Origin: Ettlia oleoabundans
Lineage: Eukaryota; Chlorophyta; Chlorophyceae; Chlamydomonadales
NCBI GenBank assembly: GCA_019693395.1
Contig: JAAMXP010006097.1
Location: 1-20,901, forward strand
Length of the DNA stretch: 20,901 nt
Direction: 5' to 3'
Positions 10,118 through 19,851 of the stretch are shown one piece after another; position 1 is the stretch's first letter; each line of letters opens with the position of its first letter. A program made the position numbers and the translations under genes. The notes below the pieces were generated by a model. It was given only the letters and a program-made list of their open reading frames with translations. It made no database searches and was not told the DNA's origin.

Positions 10118-11171
10118 ATGTACGACGATGACCGGCTGTCGAGCGCTTTCAGCAATATAAGAGTCGTATCGACGACAACGGAGCGCCGCAGCGGCAGAGG
10201 CGGCAGAGGCGGCAGGACCATCAACCTAACCGGGCGCAGTTCAACGGGCTGGGACAACCTCTCTGGAGCCTCGGCCTACGAGCGGCACAATGTTGCTCGC
10301 CTGCCAGAGCTGGACTACTTCTGCCGCAAAATGGCGCAGGGGAAGGAGCAGCAGCCGCACTGGGACCTGCCATATGCCAAGGCAGGCGCTGCGGAGGGCC
10401 TGCCGGAGATTTTTGCCAGCGTCGATGCCTACCTCAACGCCATGCAGAGCGCAGTAGCACTGGAATTCCAGGCAAGGCGAAACGCCTGACATTCTTGGCA
10501 CCAGATGGTGTGCTTCTGTGCCCCTCGTGCTGCTGGCTACAAGCCAGCGTCACAGGGACTGATGCTGCAGCTGGGCTGATTCGTGGCAAAACCAACACGC
10601 TGCGCCTGCCCTGCTCCCTCCTTCATCCCTCAGCAGGAAACCCTTCATTCCCATAAGAGTGCCTCACCTTGGCTCCAGCTCGGACCAGCGCTGGGATGGC
10701 CTGGCTGGCGAGGCCTGAGAAGATGGCAGGATAGAGCAGCGACAGCCCTCCCGCTGCAGGCATGCTGGCACATTGCAGCGCTTCCTCCCAGCACTCTTCG
10801 CCAGGGATCATGCCTGCCAGCAGCGCACGGTAGGCTGCTTGCAGGATGGCAGACGGCATGGCTTGCTGCTGCAGCCTGAAACGCGTTTGATGGGGCGGCA
10901 GGCAGTGCTTGCAAGCACACTCTTGGAGCGATCACGCTGCGGGGCTTGTGAATCATCTCGATTCAAAACGTTCCTACTCTGCGTAGCCAGCAACAGCGTC
11001 ACGCAGGGAATAAGGCGGCGGATCGAGGAAGATCGCGAAGCACGGCAGCGCTCGAGCGACGATAGTATGGCAGTGAAGGACGAGAATGGGGCATGGCGTC
11101 ATGGACCAATATCAGCCATCCTTATCAAGTTGAAAAGTGCGGCTGCTGAGGGTGCTGTGCCGCCAGCTTGA
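10118..11171 (+). CDS. Small unrecognised protein with RGG-type basic N-terminus
   Basis: I do not recognise the family. Exon 1 opens at ATG 10118 and can end as a single-exon 123-residue protein at 10489. A longer model is attractive: donor CAG|GCAAGG (GC type) after 10471, joined to an exon at 11007-11171 (acceptor cgcag), phase 0 on both sides, giving 172 residues. The N-terminus has an SGRGGRGGR stretch, as in RNA-binding RGG proteins. The middle (LPELDYFCRKMAQG, LPEIFASVDAYLNAMQSAV) looks like ordinary folded, helical protein. The second exon is basic/acidic and coiled-coil-like (RRRIEEDREARQR), then reads GPISAILIKLKSAA. No membrane segment or signal peptide is seen. Whether the second exon belongs to this gene is uncertain. 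Confidence 0.5.
10668..10875 (-). pseudogene. Orphan exon-like block, weakly ankyrin-repeat-like
   Basis: On the minus strand a 208-base open block is bounded by a strong acceptor (tttcag before 10875) and a strong donor (CCAAG|gtgagg after 10668). It reads as plausible protein, for example LLAGMIPGEECWEEALQ and then SGLASQAIPALVRAGAK, whose end resembles the helix-turn of an ankyrin repeat. No partner exons were found on either side, and it lies inside the putative intron of the plus-strand gene at 10118. It could be a relict exon of a decayed gene, or part of an overlapping antisense gene. Confidence 0.3.
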
Positions 11172-11441
11172 ACATGCCGCCTGCAGGTGCAGGTGGCAGG
11201 GAAATTAACAGCCAGTTGCACCATAAACATGTGTCTGCCATGATCATGCAGGTAGGTGATGTCGCAGCCATATAGGGTTTTCGGCTGCAGTGCCGCCGTG
11301 CTCTTGCCAGCTGGCGGCAATGGTAAACGCCATGCGATCAGCACACACTGCGATGTCCGGAGTCTGTCTGTTTGCGATGATTCAACATGAGTGAAACATC
11401 ATCCTGCTGCATGCCGTAAAGCTTCTGAAGCGTCTCCCGAC

Positions 11442-12522
11442 ATGCGGGTCCTCAAGCTGGCTGCGCTCTTACTAGGCCTCATGCTGTCCTGGCTGTGTTG
11501 CGATCCACGAGGAGTGGCTGCAGCTAGGGTACCGGCAGCAGACAAACTTGCTAACGAGGAGGTTCGCGGCAGGCAACTCGCGGCACTGCCGAGCACTAGC
11601 GCGGAGGTACTTGTCATCGGCGCAGGCCTGGCGGGCATGAAGGCGGCAAAGAACATCGCTGCGAAGCTTGGAGCTGGCTCCGTCATCGTGCTGGAGGGAC
11701 GGAACCGGGTGGGCGGCAGGTTTGGTGCCGCCTGCTGCTATGCTGAACTCCCCTGTCTGCGGCTTCTGCTTGCCTTTCCTGCTGCTGGGCATGTCGCGTG
11801 GAATTTTGTTATTAACGTTTTTGCACTATGATGTGGGTTGTCGCTGTTGCAGCCTGCGTCCCACTCGCGCCACAATGTCGCTTTGTCAATCCATCCGCAC
11901 TCGGCCATGCTCAGTTCTGCTGCTCACTCCCTTGTTCCCCATCTACCAGGACATACACCAAGGAGCTAGAAAGCAGCACCGGCAAGGTCAAAGTTGACTT
12001 GGGTGCTGGCTGGGTGCATGGTATTATCAACAACCCCATGGTCACACTGGCAAACCAGGCCGGGGTAGCACTAGCCAGTCGACCCACAGATTACGAAAAC
12101 ACCGTGCTGTACCTGCCTGATGGCAGGGAGGCCACTGACCGACAAGAGTCCAGGTAAGCTGACTCCCGTAAATGGTGGTTTGGCGTGGGTTACTGACGCG
12201 AGCGCTGGTATGCTGAGTCCTTGCTTGCAGCAAAACGCTTGCCATCCTCTGCAACACAGTCTCCGGGCTTTCCGTCTGTCACAGGTGGTGGGAAATGTTT
12301 GAGCAGTTTGAGGACTATGTAGCGGGCTTGCAAGAAAAAATGGAGCCCTCCGGGCGTGATCCCGGCCTGGGCGCTGCCACTCGCCAGTTTGTAGCCACCC
12401 AAAACTTGGCTGAGCTGGACAGACTGGCGTTCCTGTGAGCTGCCCACTGCTCGGTTGCTGGTGCAGCGCGGAGTTGTGGTGTATAGTGCTGTGCTATCCC
12501 TCCCTGCCTGCCTGCCTGCCCT

Positions 12523-12611
<89 letters not shown>

Positions 12612-14669
12612 CGTGGAAGCTCAAGAATGAGCCTGCCTGCCTGTCTGTAGCCCTTGCCATTACCTTCACCTCCCTCAGTGCTCCTCCCAACTCACCTACT
12701 CTTGGCTGGCCTGCACGTCCTTGACCCTGCAGGTTTGGCATCAACACTGTGATAGAACACGAGTACGCCGCCTCTGTGGCCAACTTGTCCCTGTACTGGG
12801 ACTATGAATCGGGGCTGACACGCGGGGAGGACAAGCTGGTCACAGGCGGTGCGTACTGCTGTGCTGGCAGTGCTGGCCGTGTGGCATGGTGCTGTGCGTG
12901 TGCTTGTGTTTTCTGGTAAGTCCTCTACAGAGGGCTGCTAAGGGGGCGTTGTAGTGTGGGTGAGGGATTGGAAGGCGCTTGGTGTGTCAGCCTGGCTGCG
13001 TAATTTTGGCCAGCACAGCTGCCAGTGCACGTATTGGGTGCTTCCATGGGCTGAGCAGCATGCCAAGATCTCTCTGTCGAGCGCCTGTCTTGCGCTTTCC
13101 CTGCCCAGCAGGCTACCAGAACCTTGTGGAGTACTTGGCACGAGGCATCGACGTGCGGCTGGGACACAAGGTGGGTGGGCTCACCCTTGAGTGGCAGGAT
13201 TGAGCAATGCAGTGCTGGTAGCTACCAGTGTTCCTGCTTAATTGTCCCGCAGCACCGCTCAAAGCAACCCGATGGCGCCTCTCATGCCTTCTTCAGGTCA
13301 CCGCCATAGACTCCTCCCTCCCCGACCGCATCACCGTCAGCGTGGCAGGTAGGGGATCCTTTACCGCCAAGCGTGTAATTGTGGCGGTGCCCCTGGGCGT
13401 GCTGCAGGCGGGCAGGATCCAGTTCAAACCTTCGGGCTTGCCCGCCGCCAACCGCAGGGCTCTGCGCATGCTGGGGAGCGGGCTGCTGAATAAGGTGGGC
13501 GCGTTGTGGGGAGTGTTGTTTTGGCACTTGGGAGCCAGCATGTTGCATGTCGGCATATCTCTTCATGTCACTGCAGTTCAGCCCCGGGCTGATACGAACA
13601 GCTGGCGTTTTCCCTCTCCATTTTCGTAGGTGGTGCTCATGTTTGATGAGGTGTTTTGGGACCGCGATGTGGAGGCAATCAACCGCATCTCCCCTGCTGG
13701 TAACGGAGCTTTCCAAGAGACATTCAACTTTGTGCCCATCATTGGTGAGGCAACAGCGTGGGTAACGCCCTGGCTGGGTACCGCCTCGATGCCTGGATTT
13801 GCTAAGGGTCATCTGCTTTAGCACCCTTGCTGTCGTTTCTTCTGCCATTTGGCCTGCCTGGCTGCCTTGCTCCCTGCCTTGCTGGTTTGCCACCCAGCAC
13901 ATCAACTTTGCCGCTGCATTTTGTTTGATCCACCTGCCTCTCTGCAGGCAAGCCTGTGCTGGTTGGATTCAATGCTGCTGACTATGCACGCCAGCTGGAG
14001 AAGCGCAGCGCTAAACAAGTGAAGGATGAGTTTCTGGCGGTTCTCCGTACGCTATATGACAACGTGCCAGAACCCCGCAGCGTGAGCAGCTGATTGGCTG
14101 TTGACTGGGTGGTAGCTGCTCCCAGTGCACATATCTGGTTGGGTATTCTCGGACTCGTTGCCACTGGCAGCCCATGCCCCTTCCATTGCCCCAATACCAC
14201 TGCGCCGCTGTCTATGCTGCAGTACGCTGTGACGGCTTGGGGTCGGGACGAGTTTTCCCTAGGCAGCTACTCGTACACCAAAGCGCCTGTGGACGGAGAG
14301 GAGGGATTCATCAGGGCCCATCGAGAGTGAGGGCAGCAGCCTGGCACCGCTGTGCTGCCTGGTGGCTTATCAACCCTGGCGTATGCCCTGCATATTGCGC
14401 TGCCTTTCGCTTGTCCCTGCAGCTTCCTGCTGGCTCTGCGCCACACATCTCCTGCTGGGTTATCCATCACTGACAGCACTGTTGTGTGTCCCCGCCTGCC
14501 GCCTACCCTGCTGGCTTGATGCAGCACCGCACGGCCAATGGCGGGAAACCGCATCTTCTTTGCTGGCGAGCACACTCGCACCGATGCACCTGCCACCACC
14601 CATGGCGCTTTCTTATCCGGCCAGAAGGCAGCAACCGATTTGCTAAGGGCGGCAGCTGCGGGCGGTTGA
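11442..14669 (+). CDS. Polyamine oxidase (FAD-dependent flavin amine oxidase), secretory
   Basis: Ten exons: 11442-11719, 11950-12153, 12285-12434, 12733-12848, 13112-13170, 13297-13494, 13630-13744, 13948-14081, 14223-14326 and 14525-14669. They encode 500 residues, about the size of maize apoplastic polyamine oxidase; all introns are GT-AG. The enzyme oxidises spermidine/spermine-type amines, releasing an aminoaldehyde and H2O2. Residues 1-28 look like a signal peptide (MRVLKLAALLLGLMLSWL). The FAD dinucleotide motif GAGLAG is at 60-65, the ribose-binding Glu at 85, and RVGGR at 89-93. The conserved active-site Lys is K335 (LLNKVVLMFDEVFWD). GSYSY is at 432-436, FFAGEHT at 464-470, followed by HGAFLSGQKAA. 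An upstream in-frame GTG would add 17 residues but hides the signal peptide, so ATG 11442 is chosen. The copy looks intact. Spermine versus spermidine preference and back-conversion versus terminal catabolism cannot be told. Confidence 0.93.
12524..12612 (+). repeat. (GCCT)n tetranucleotide microsatellite
   Basis: About 22 uninterrupted copies of GCCT/CCTG, with imperfect copies extending left to about 12500, lie wholly inside intron 3 (12435-12732) of the polyamine oxidase gene. It gives open frames on both strands (Cys-Leu-Pro-Ala on plus, Gly-Arg-Gln-Ala on minus) that are not genes. It is likely polymorphic in length. Confidence 0.95.
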
Positions 14670-15880
14670 TCATGTTGGAGCACGGCCTAGTGCGGCATCA
14701 GCTGAGCTTATCATGCTCCACAATAAACGAATGCCGGCACTGCCCCTTTTAGTGAGAGCCGCAAATTAAGTGAACTGTAAAGGCGCTCACCGTCATCTAT
14801 CAGCATTTTGTTGCTCTCTATCACGATCTCCTACCAGTGTTGGACATAGCTGAATTTGGCCTCAACTGCAAGCGTATGCATGTTTTCCTTTCCATGGTCC
14901 CCTTCCTCTGTCGTTCTGGCTGACTACATCTCCAACAAGTACTTTGTATTGAGCACTTTAAGACTTTCCAACCCCTTGTACATATGTTTGATGCATACTT
15001 CCGCCTCACCGATCTTGTTCTTGCCGCTAAACTTCAACAACATTTAATGCAGTATTGCCCTTGGCCCGGGCTGCTCTTCCCGCTGTGTTGCAATGCATGG
15101 AGACTTTGTATTTAAGCATGTAAGACTATCACGTGATTGTTGGAGCTTGTGTATGGCTGGAGTCTGGGCCCAATCATATCTCCTACCCCAGCATCAGGGC
15201 AGCCCCCAACTACACACATGCGTGTCACCGGCTAGTGCAGTGTCAGTGCATCACCGCCACGCTGGCACCGCCATGAAGCACCCCCGCCACGTAGACCCAT
15301 CCGCCCTAAGGCTGGTAAGACTGGTCCCTGGCATACACCAAATGCCTCCCGTTTCGAAATCTACCTCGACATATAGGATTTGGGCTTGGAAATTAGTCGC
15401 TGACAGGATAAAAGGGATCGCAGTGAGCTGTCGCGGGAGCCAAGTCGCACCAAGAAGCAGTTCCTGGGCGCATACGAACGCTAATGCAACTTATATTCGC
15501 ATCAAAAGTGGTAACGTAGGGCGGCGATCGCTGCAGCGCACCGCCCTGCAGGTGGGCAACCACAGCAGCTGCTGGCGCCAACAGCTGAAGTCATGAAAGA
15601 AACCCCTTCTACCTGCGGGGTGCTGTGAATTTTTACATCAGATTATTTGAGTATACAACCACAATGTCATTACATCAGCTGGAAACGGCTGCGTCGGCAT
15701 GCTTGCTGCCATCGCCTTCGCTTGTACTGCACCGCCAAGGCGAGCAATGCCGGTGTGCTGGTGTCAAGCGAAATACGTGTTGCATGGCAGCGCCGGGTAA
15801 GTTGTTCAAGCGTTCAGCGCAGCTGAGCAGCTGAGTGCCCTGCAGGGAGAGCATTTGCGGCTGAACGGCGGTCAGCAAGG
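14670..15880. other. Intergenic region, no convincing gene
   Basis: This holds the polyamine oxidase 3' UTR, then lower-GC sequence. The longest ATG ORF (15093-15596, 167 codons) has no recognisable domain, a composition unlike the neighbouring genes and no supporting splice pattern, so I do not call it. No tRNA or repeat array was seen. Confidence 0.45.
14776..14780 (+). terminator. TGTAA polyadenylation signal for polyamine oxidase
   Basis: TGTAA occurs about 107 bases after the polyamine oxidase stop, a normal distance for a chlorophyte 3' UTR. Confidence 0.6.
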
Positions 15881-15940
15881 GTGAGTCGTGTCACTGCAGT
15901 ACTTTGTGACCAGAACATCGAGGCTGGCATAGACAGCAGC

Positions 15941-16760
15941 ATGGACTGGCAGCCTGGCAAAGAGACAGCAGAGCAGAAAAGGTTTCAAGTGGGAGCATTC
16001 GTGTATGACCTTTCGCACCACACGTGCCGTGGGTGGGGAAGGATCACAGCGGCAGATGAACCAGCTGATGACGGCACACCAAGGTGGAAGGTGGACTTTG
16101 TACGCGGCCAGCGCATCAGGGGAATCAAAGAGAGTTCCCTTGATCTGTCCCTGATTCCTGGCAGCCAGCTGCATGCACCAACAGCAAGTGACCAAGGTGT
16201 CCTTGTGGTGCTTGACACACTTAAGGGCAAGACAGGCAAAACTGTGAGGATGGTACGCATGCATAAAGTTATTGATGGCATACTAATGCAAGATGCACGC
16301 ACTTTGATCATGCGCACCAGGGATGATGATGCTTAGCTCCATCTGCAACAACCTAACAATGATGTGTCACTCCTATATGAGTTAAGTGGTGGGTGGCGCT
16401 GCCAGCTGGATGGTGTGGAGGGAACAGTACACATCAACAAAGACTTTTTGCATGCAACGGAGCCTCCAGCAGATGCACAAGCAATGTACCTCAACCGCAC
16501 ACAACTGGCCGTCGTGCCCCTAGCAGAGGTGGATGGGTGGCTGCATGAATATCAGCACAAAACTGAGCAACCCGTTGATCTGACTCGGAACAAGCCAGAT
16601 TCAAAGCTGTGGTATGAGATCCTTACCAGGCAACGCTGCATTGACAGCTTGTCAGACGACGATGTGCTTCGCCTGCACTATGTTGCAACAGGTCGGGCAG
16701 CAATGTCACTAGTAGGGGGCTACTTTACCCATGACGGCGCTAGGGTTTCAAACAGGGTCA
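15941..16760 (+). pseudogene. Unrecognised ORF interrupted by one in-frame TAG, possibly mobile-element derived
   Basis: From ATG 15941 a protein-like frame runs to TAG at 16334-16336 and continues in exactly the same frame beyond it with equally protein-like sequence. The first part contains GWGRITAADEP and WKVDFVRGQRIRGIKESSLDL-like sequence, which looks like a small beta-barrel (Tudor or chromo style), though weakly. The second part has SLLYELSGGWRCQLDGVEG and SKLWYEILTRQRCIDSLSDDD. Many codons end in A or T (GCA, ACA, CTA), unlike the GC-ending codons of the flanking genes, which suggests foreign or transposon origin. The frame runs on into the first exon of the oxygenase gene, but its start at 16805 looks independent. 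The right-hand boundary is a guess. I do not recognise the family. An unspliced intron or TAG readthrough are alternatives to decay. Confidence 0.4.
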
Positions 16761-16804
16761 AGTGCGGGCAGCGCACGTCAATCACGATTCTTGCAGTCGT
16801 ATGT

Positions 16805-19462
16805 ATGTCCATGCACAGCTTGGCAGTGTTGCGCGTGCTCGCCGCTGGCAACCCGTTCCGAGCTTGCCATGTTCCTGCCGCCGCGCTCACAACCGCATTA
16901 TTTCATAACTGGCTCACCGCAGCAGTCACTCTGTTGCCAGCCGAGCACCGGCGGTGGTTATCCAATCACCCTGCCAGGCCCGCTGCCGCCGCTTGCCCGC
17001 CGCCGGCACCGTTAGAGCCTTGGGCGCATGCTGGGCAGCCGATTGAGCGGGCAGCCACCCCGCCCTCCTCTTGGTACACCCAAACCTCTGGTCTAGATAG
17101 AGAGGAACACGCAGTGTTCCAGCGCAGCTGGCTGGCGGCGGCGCATGCTAGCCAGCTGGCGGCACCCGGTGCCTACGTGGCGGGCAGCCTGCTCAGCCTG
17201 CAGTGGCTGGTGTGCCGTGATTGGGAGGGCACACTGCGCGCCTTTCACAACGTGAGTGGTCACTCATATTGTCGGTGCTACATGCGTTCTTCAGATCAGC
17301 TTGGATGTTGTTACAAAACTCTAGTGCCTTCCACCCAGTGACATGCGCACGACATGAAATGAGCACACTACACTCACAGTGAATCATGTGCCCACCACTC
17401 CTGCAGGTGTGCCGCCACCATGCCGCCATCCTGGCAGAAGGCTGCGGTACCGCATCCTGCTTTCGCTGCCCCTACCACGGCTGGCAGTACGGGCTAGATG
17501 GTCGGCTGCAGAAGGCAACCCGGCTGAAGGGCATCCAAGGTTTCAGGGCAGCAGATCACGGGCTGCTGCCGCTTCAGGTGGAAGAATGGGGCGGCCTAGT
17601 GTGGGTGCGACAGGGGCAGCAGCAAGTTGAGCAACATGCTGGCAGGCAGGCAGGTGAGCTCAGAACCAAGGGCCCTGGCAGCAGCAGCACCACTGACAAC
17701 TCACAGACACCACAACAGCAGCAGCCGCAGCGGCAGGAGCAGGATCAGGAAAGTGTCGCGGCATGGTTGGGCCCCCGCGGCAGTGCGGCAGCACTAGCGT
17801 CTGGCATTGCGGACAGGCTGGTGCCAGTAGGCAGCCACGAGTACGAGATAAGGTGCAACTGGAAAGTGTTCGTCGACAACTACTTGGTGAGTGGCTAGCG
17901 GAAGGCTGATGGAAGGAGCTATGTCTGTGTAGACCGAGGTGTTGTTGTGTGTGTGTGTTTTGGGTTGGGGGGTCGGGGCGCGTGCGCGTGGCCTCAGCCT
18001 GCTGTTCTACCCCTGCAAGTTACCCTTGCTGCTTGCACGCCTGCACACACATCTCCGCAACGGCATGTCCCAAGCAGGATGGCGGCTATCACGTGAGTGT
18101 GGCACATTCAGAGCTGGCTTCAGGTCTGGAACTTTCTACCTACCGCTCTGAACTGTTTGAGCGGCTGTCCATCCAAACGTGCCAACCTCTCAGGCAGCCT
18201 GCCAATCAGGGTGTGCAGTCAACGATCAAGGCAGCAGGGGCGGCACCACCAGCAGAGGGAGCAGCAGCAACAGGAGCACAAACACCAGCGTCAGCGCCAG
18301 GCGCACCGGTAGCAGCAGCAGACGGAGCAGACAATGGTGGCTTTGCGCAAAGCATGCCAAGTGGGGCGGCGCCGTTGGACGCCCAGCAGCAGCCGCAGCA
18401 GGAGCTGGAGAGGCAGCGGCAGCGCATAGCAGGTGGGCGGCCACCGGCCTACGTCTTTGTCTACCCCAACCTGATGCTCAACAGGCGAGTCGAGTTGGGT
18501 GTCGCGCTTGTGGTACCACAAAACATAAGGAAACAGGTGCCAGTTGGCCACCTGGAATGGAACACGATTTGCCGTGGCCTTGCGGGGCGCACCAGCAGCC
18601 CCAGCCTCAAACAAATGGCAAGCGCAGTTCTCAAACAGGCAGCATAAACTTATAAACCCTTCGTGGCCATTAGCTATGTTTTGTGGTGATGTGTTAATGT
18701 GTGCAGATATGGCCCATTCCTTGACACCAACCTTGTGCTGCCTACAGGTCCAGACACCTGCAAGGTACTACCTGGCGCCTGCTGCTTGTCTCGCTTGCTG
18801 CAAGCGATGAGCTTGTTGCTCGCCTTGTGAACGGTTCTTTTCAGTCCTTGTATTCCTAACTGCTGTTGTCCTTCAACCTCGGCTTCATGTAAAGGCACCG
18901 TGATTTTTATTTCCCTTCTGGCTCTTCCCCTGCACCCGCCCTATAGGTCTTGTTCAACTACTACCTCGATCCCGCCCTGGCTGGCGACACCCACTTCGTG
19001 GAGGACAGCCTGGCAGCCAGCCACCGAGTGCAGCTGGAAGACGTGGCCCTCTGTGAGTCGGTGCAGCGTGGCCTGGCCTCTCCCGCCTACGATACCGGCA
19101 GGTGAGGGGTGGTATGCTAGGAAAGGCATGCCTGCGTGCCCTTGTGCCAATGGCACTTGAGTGTGCTGGCAGGCAAGGCATGCCCAAGTGCCAGTGGTGC
19201 TGTGCGTGCTGCAAGTGCTATGCGCTGTGCAGCCTGGTCACGGCAGATACAGCTGCTAGTCATTGGTGCAGTAAAACGGTACTCTGTGAAAATTGCGTGT
19301 GCTGATATAGCCACAGGTTGAGTTGAAGGGTTAAAATCAACAAAGGTCAAGAGTGTGCTGTGCCGCTAGGGACTCCTTGGTTGCAGGTATGCGCCCAGTG
19401 TGGAGGCTCCCATGCACCACTTCCACACCCTGCTGCACGCTGACCTCACCACCCATGGTTGA
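16805..19462 (+). CDS. Choline monooxygenase-like Rieske non-heme iron oxygenase
   Basis: Six exons: 16805-17251, 17407-17886, 18078-18484, 18707-18764, 18947-19101 and 19387-19462, 540 residues. Plant choline monooxygenase oxidises choline to betaine aldehyde in the chloroplast using ferredoxin. Rieske ligands are C151, H153, C170 and H173 (VCRHH, then CFRCPYHGWQYG). The catalytic iron ligands are H314 and H319 in DGGYHVSVAH, with an Asp near 472 a candidate third. Plant-like landmarks follow: CNWKVFVDNYL, YPNLMLNR, YGPFLDTNLVLP, EDVALCESVQRGL and RYAPSVEAPMHHFH. The N-terminus has almost no acidic residue for about 48 positions and is Ala/Arg-bearing, consistent with an organelle transit peptide; ATG 16811 is an alternative start. 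It is longer than plant enzymes (about 440) because of two low-complexity inserts. Intron 3 uses a GC donor. The substrate could be another quaternary or tertiary amine. Confidence 0.86.
18485..18706 (+). other. GC-AG intron in the choline monooxygenase-like gene
   Basis: The exon ends ...CTCAACAG and the intron opens gcgagt, closing at gtgtgcag. Splicing here splits an Arg codon (AG|A) and yields NLMLNR followed by YGPFLDTNLVLPTGPD, exactly the order conserved in plant choline monooxygenases. No GT donor nearby gives this continuity. Confidence 0.8.
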
Positions 19463-19851
19463 GGCGACGGCAGCGGTGGGACCAAACTGGGTGCGGCGTA
19501 TAGGAGTGCGACAGGCTGGAGAGCCGAACAGAAACCAAATTTTTGAAATGACTCTGATTCAATATCAACAACCCGCTATTGGTTACAGGATATTCTCAAC
19601 AGTAAGGTTTTTTACAATATACTCTAGGGTGATAAATGCAGGCAGCAAGGGTCGCATGTCAAATGGTGGTGGGGGAGCAATCCACTAGCAGAGTACTCGT
19701 TGTGAAGCTGCAGGGGTGCGCCGCCTCATTTGATTTGCGAAACAGGGACTGCAGCTTAGCCGTGTCAAGTTTATCGCAGTTGTGCCCTTACACGGTAGGT
19801 CAACATACCGTCTGGTGGGCGCCACGTCAGCAACCAGCGTGCTTGGCCACG
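19463..19851. terminator. Convergent 3' region with TGTAA signals on the minus strand
   Basis: This stretch lies between two converging genes. For the minus-strand AHSA1 gene, TTACA (TGTAA on its strand) occurs at 19788-19792, 19612-19616 and 19583-19587. I saw no TGTAA on the plus strand for the oxygenase gene. No ORF here is convincing. Confidence 0.4.

Noticed and set aside
11391..11441. 17-residue N-terminal extension of polyamine oxidase from an in-frame GTG
   Set aside because: GTG is an unlikely start in a nuclear gene, and ATG 11442 places a clean signal peptide at the N-terminus.
12435..12783. ORFs encoding Cys-Leu-Pro-Ala or Gly-Arg-Gln-Ala repeats
   Set aside because: They are translations of the (GCCT)n microsatellite lying inside an intron.
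15093..15596. 167-codon ATG ORF between polyamine oxidase and the broken ORF
   Set aside because: No recognisable domain, low-information composition, and nothing in phase with it upstream or downstream.
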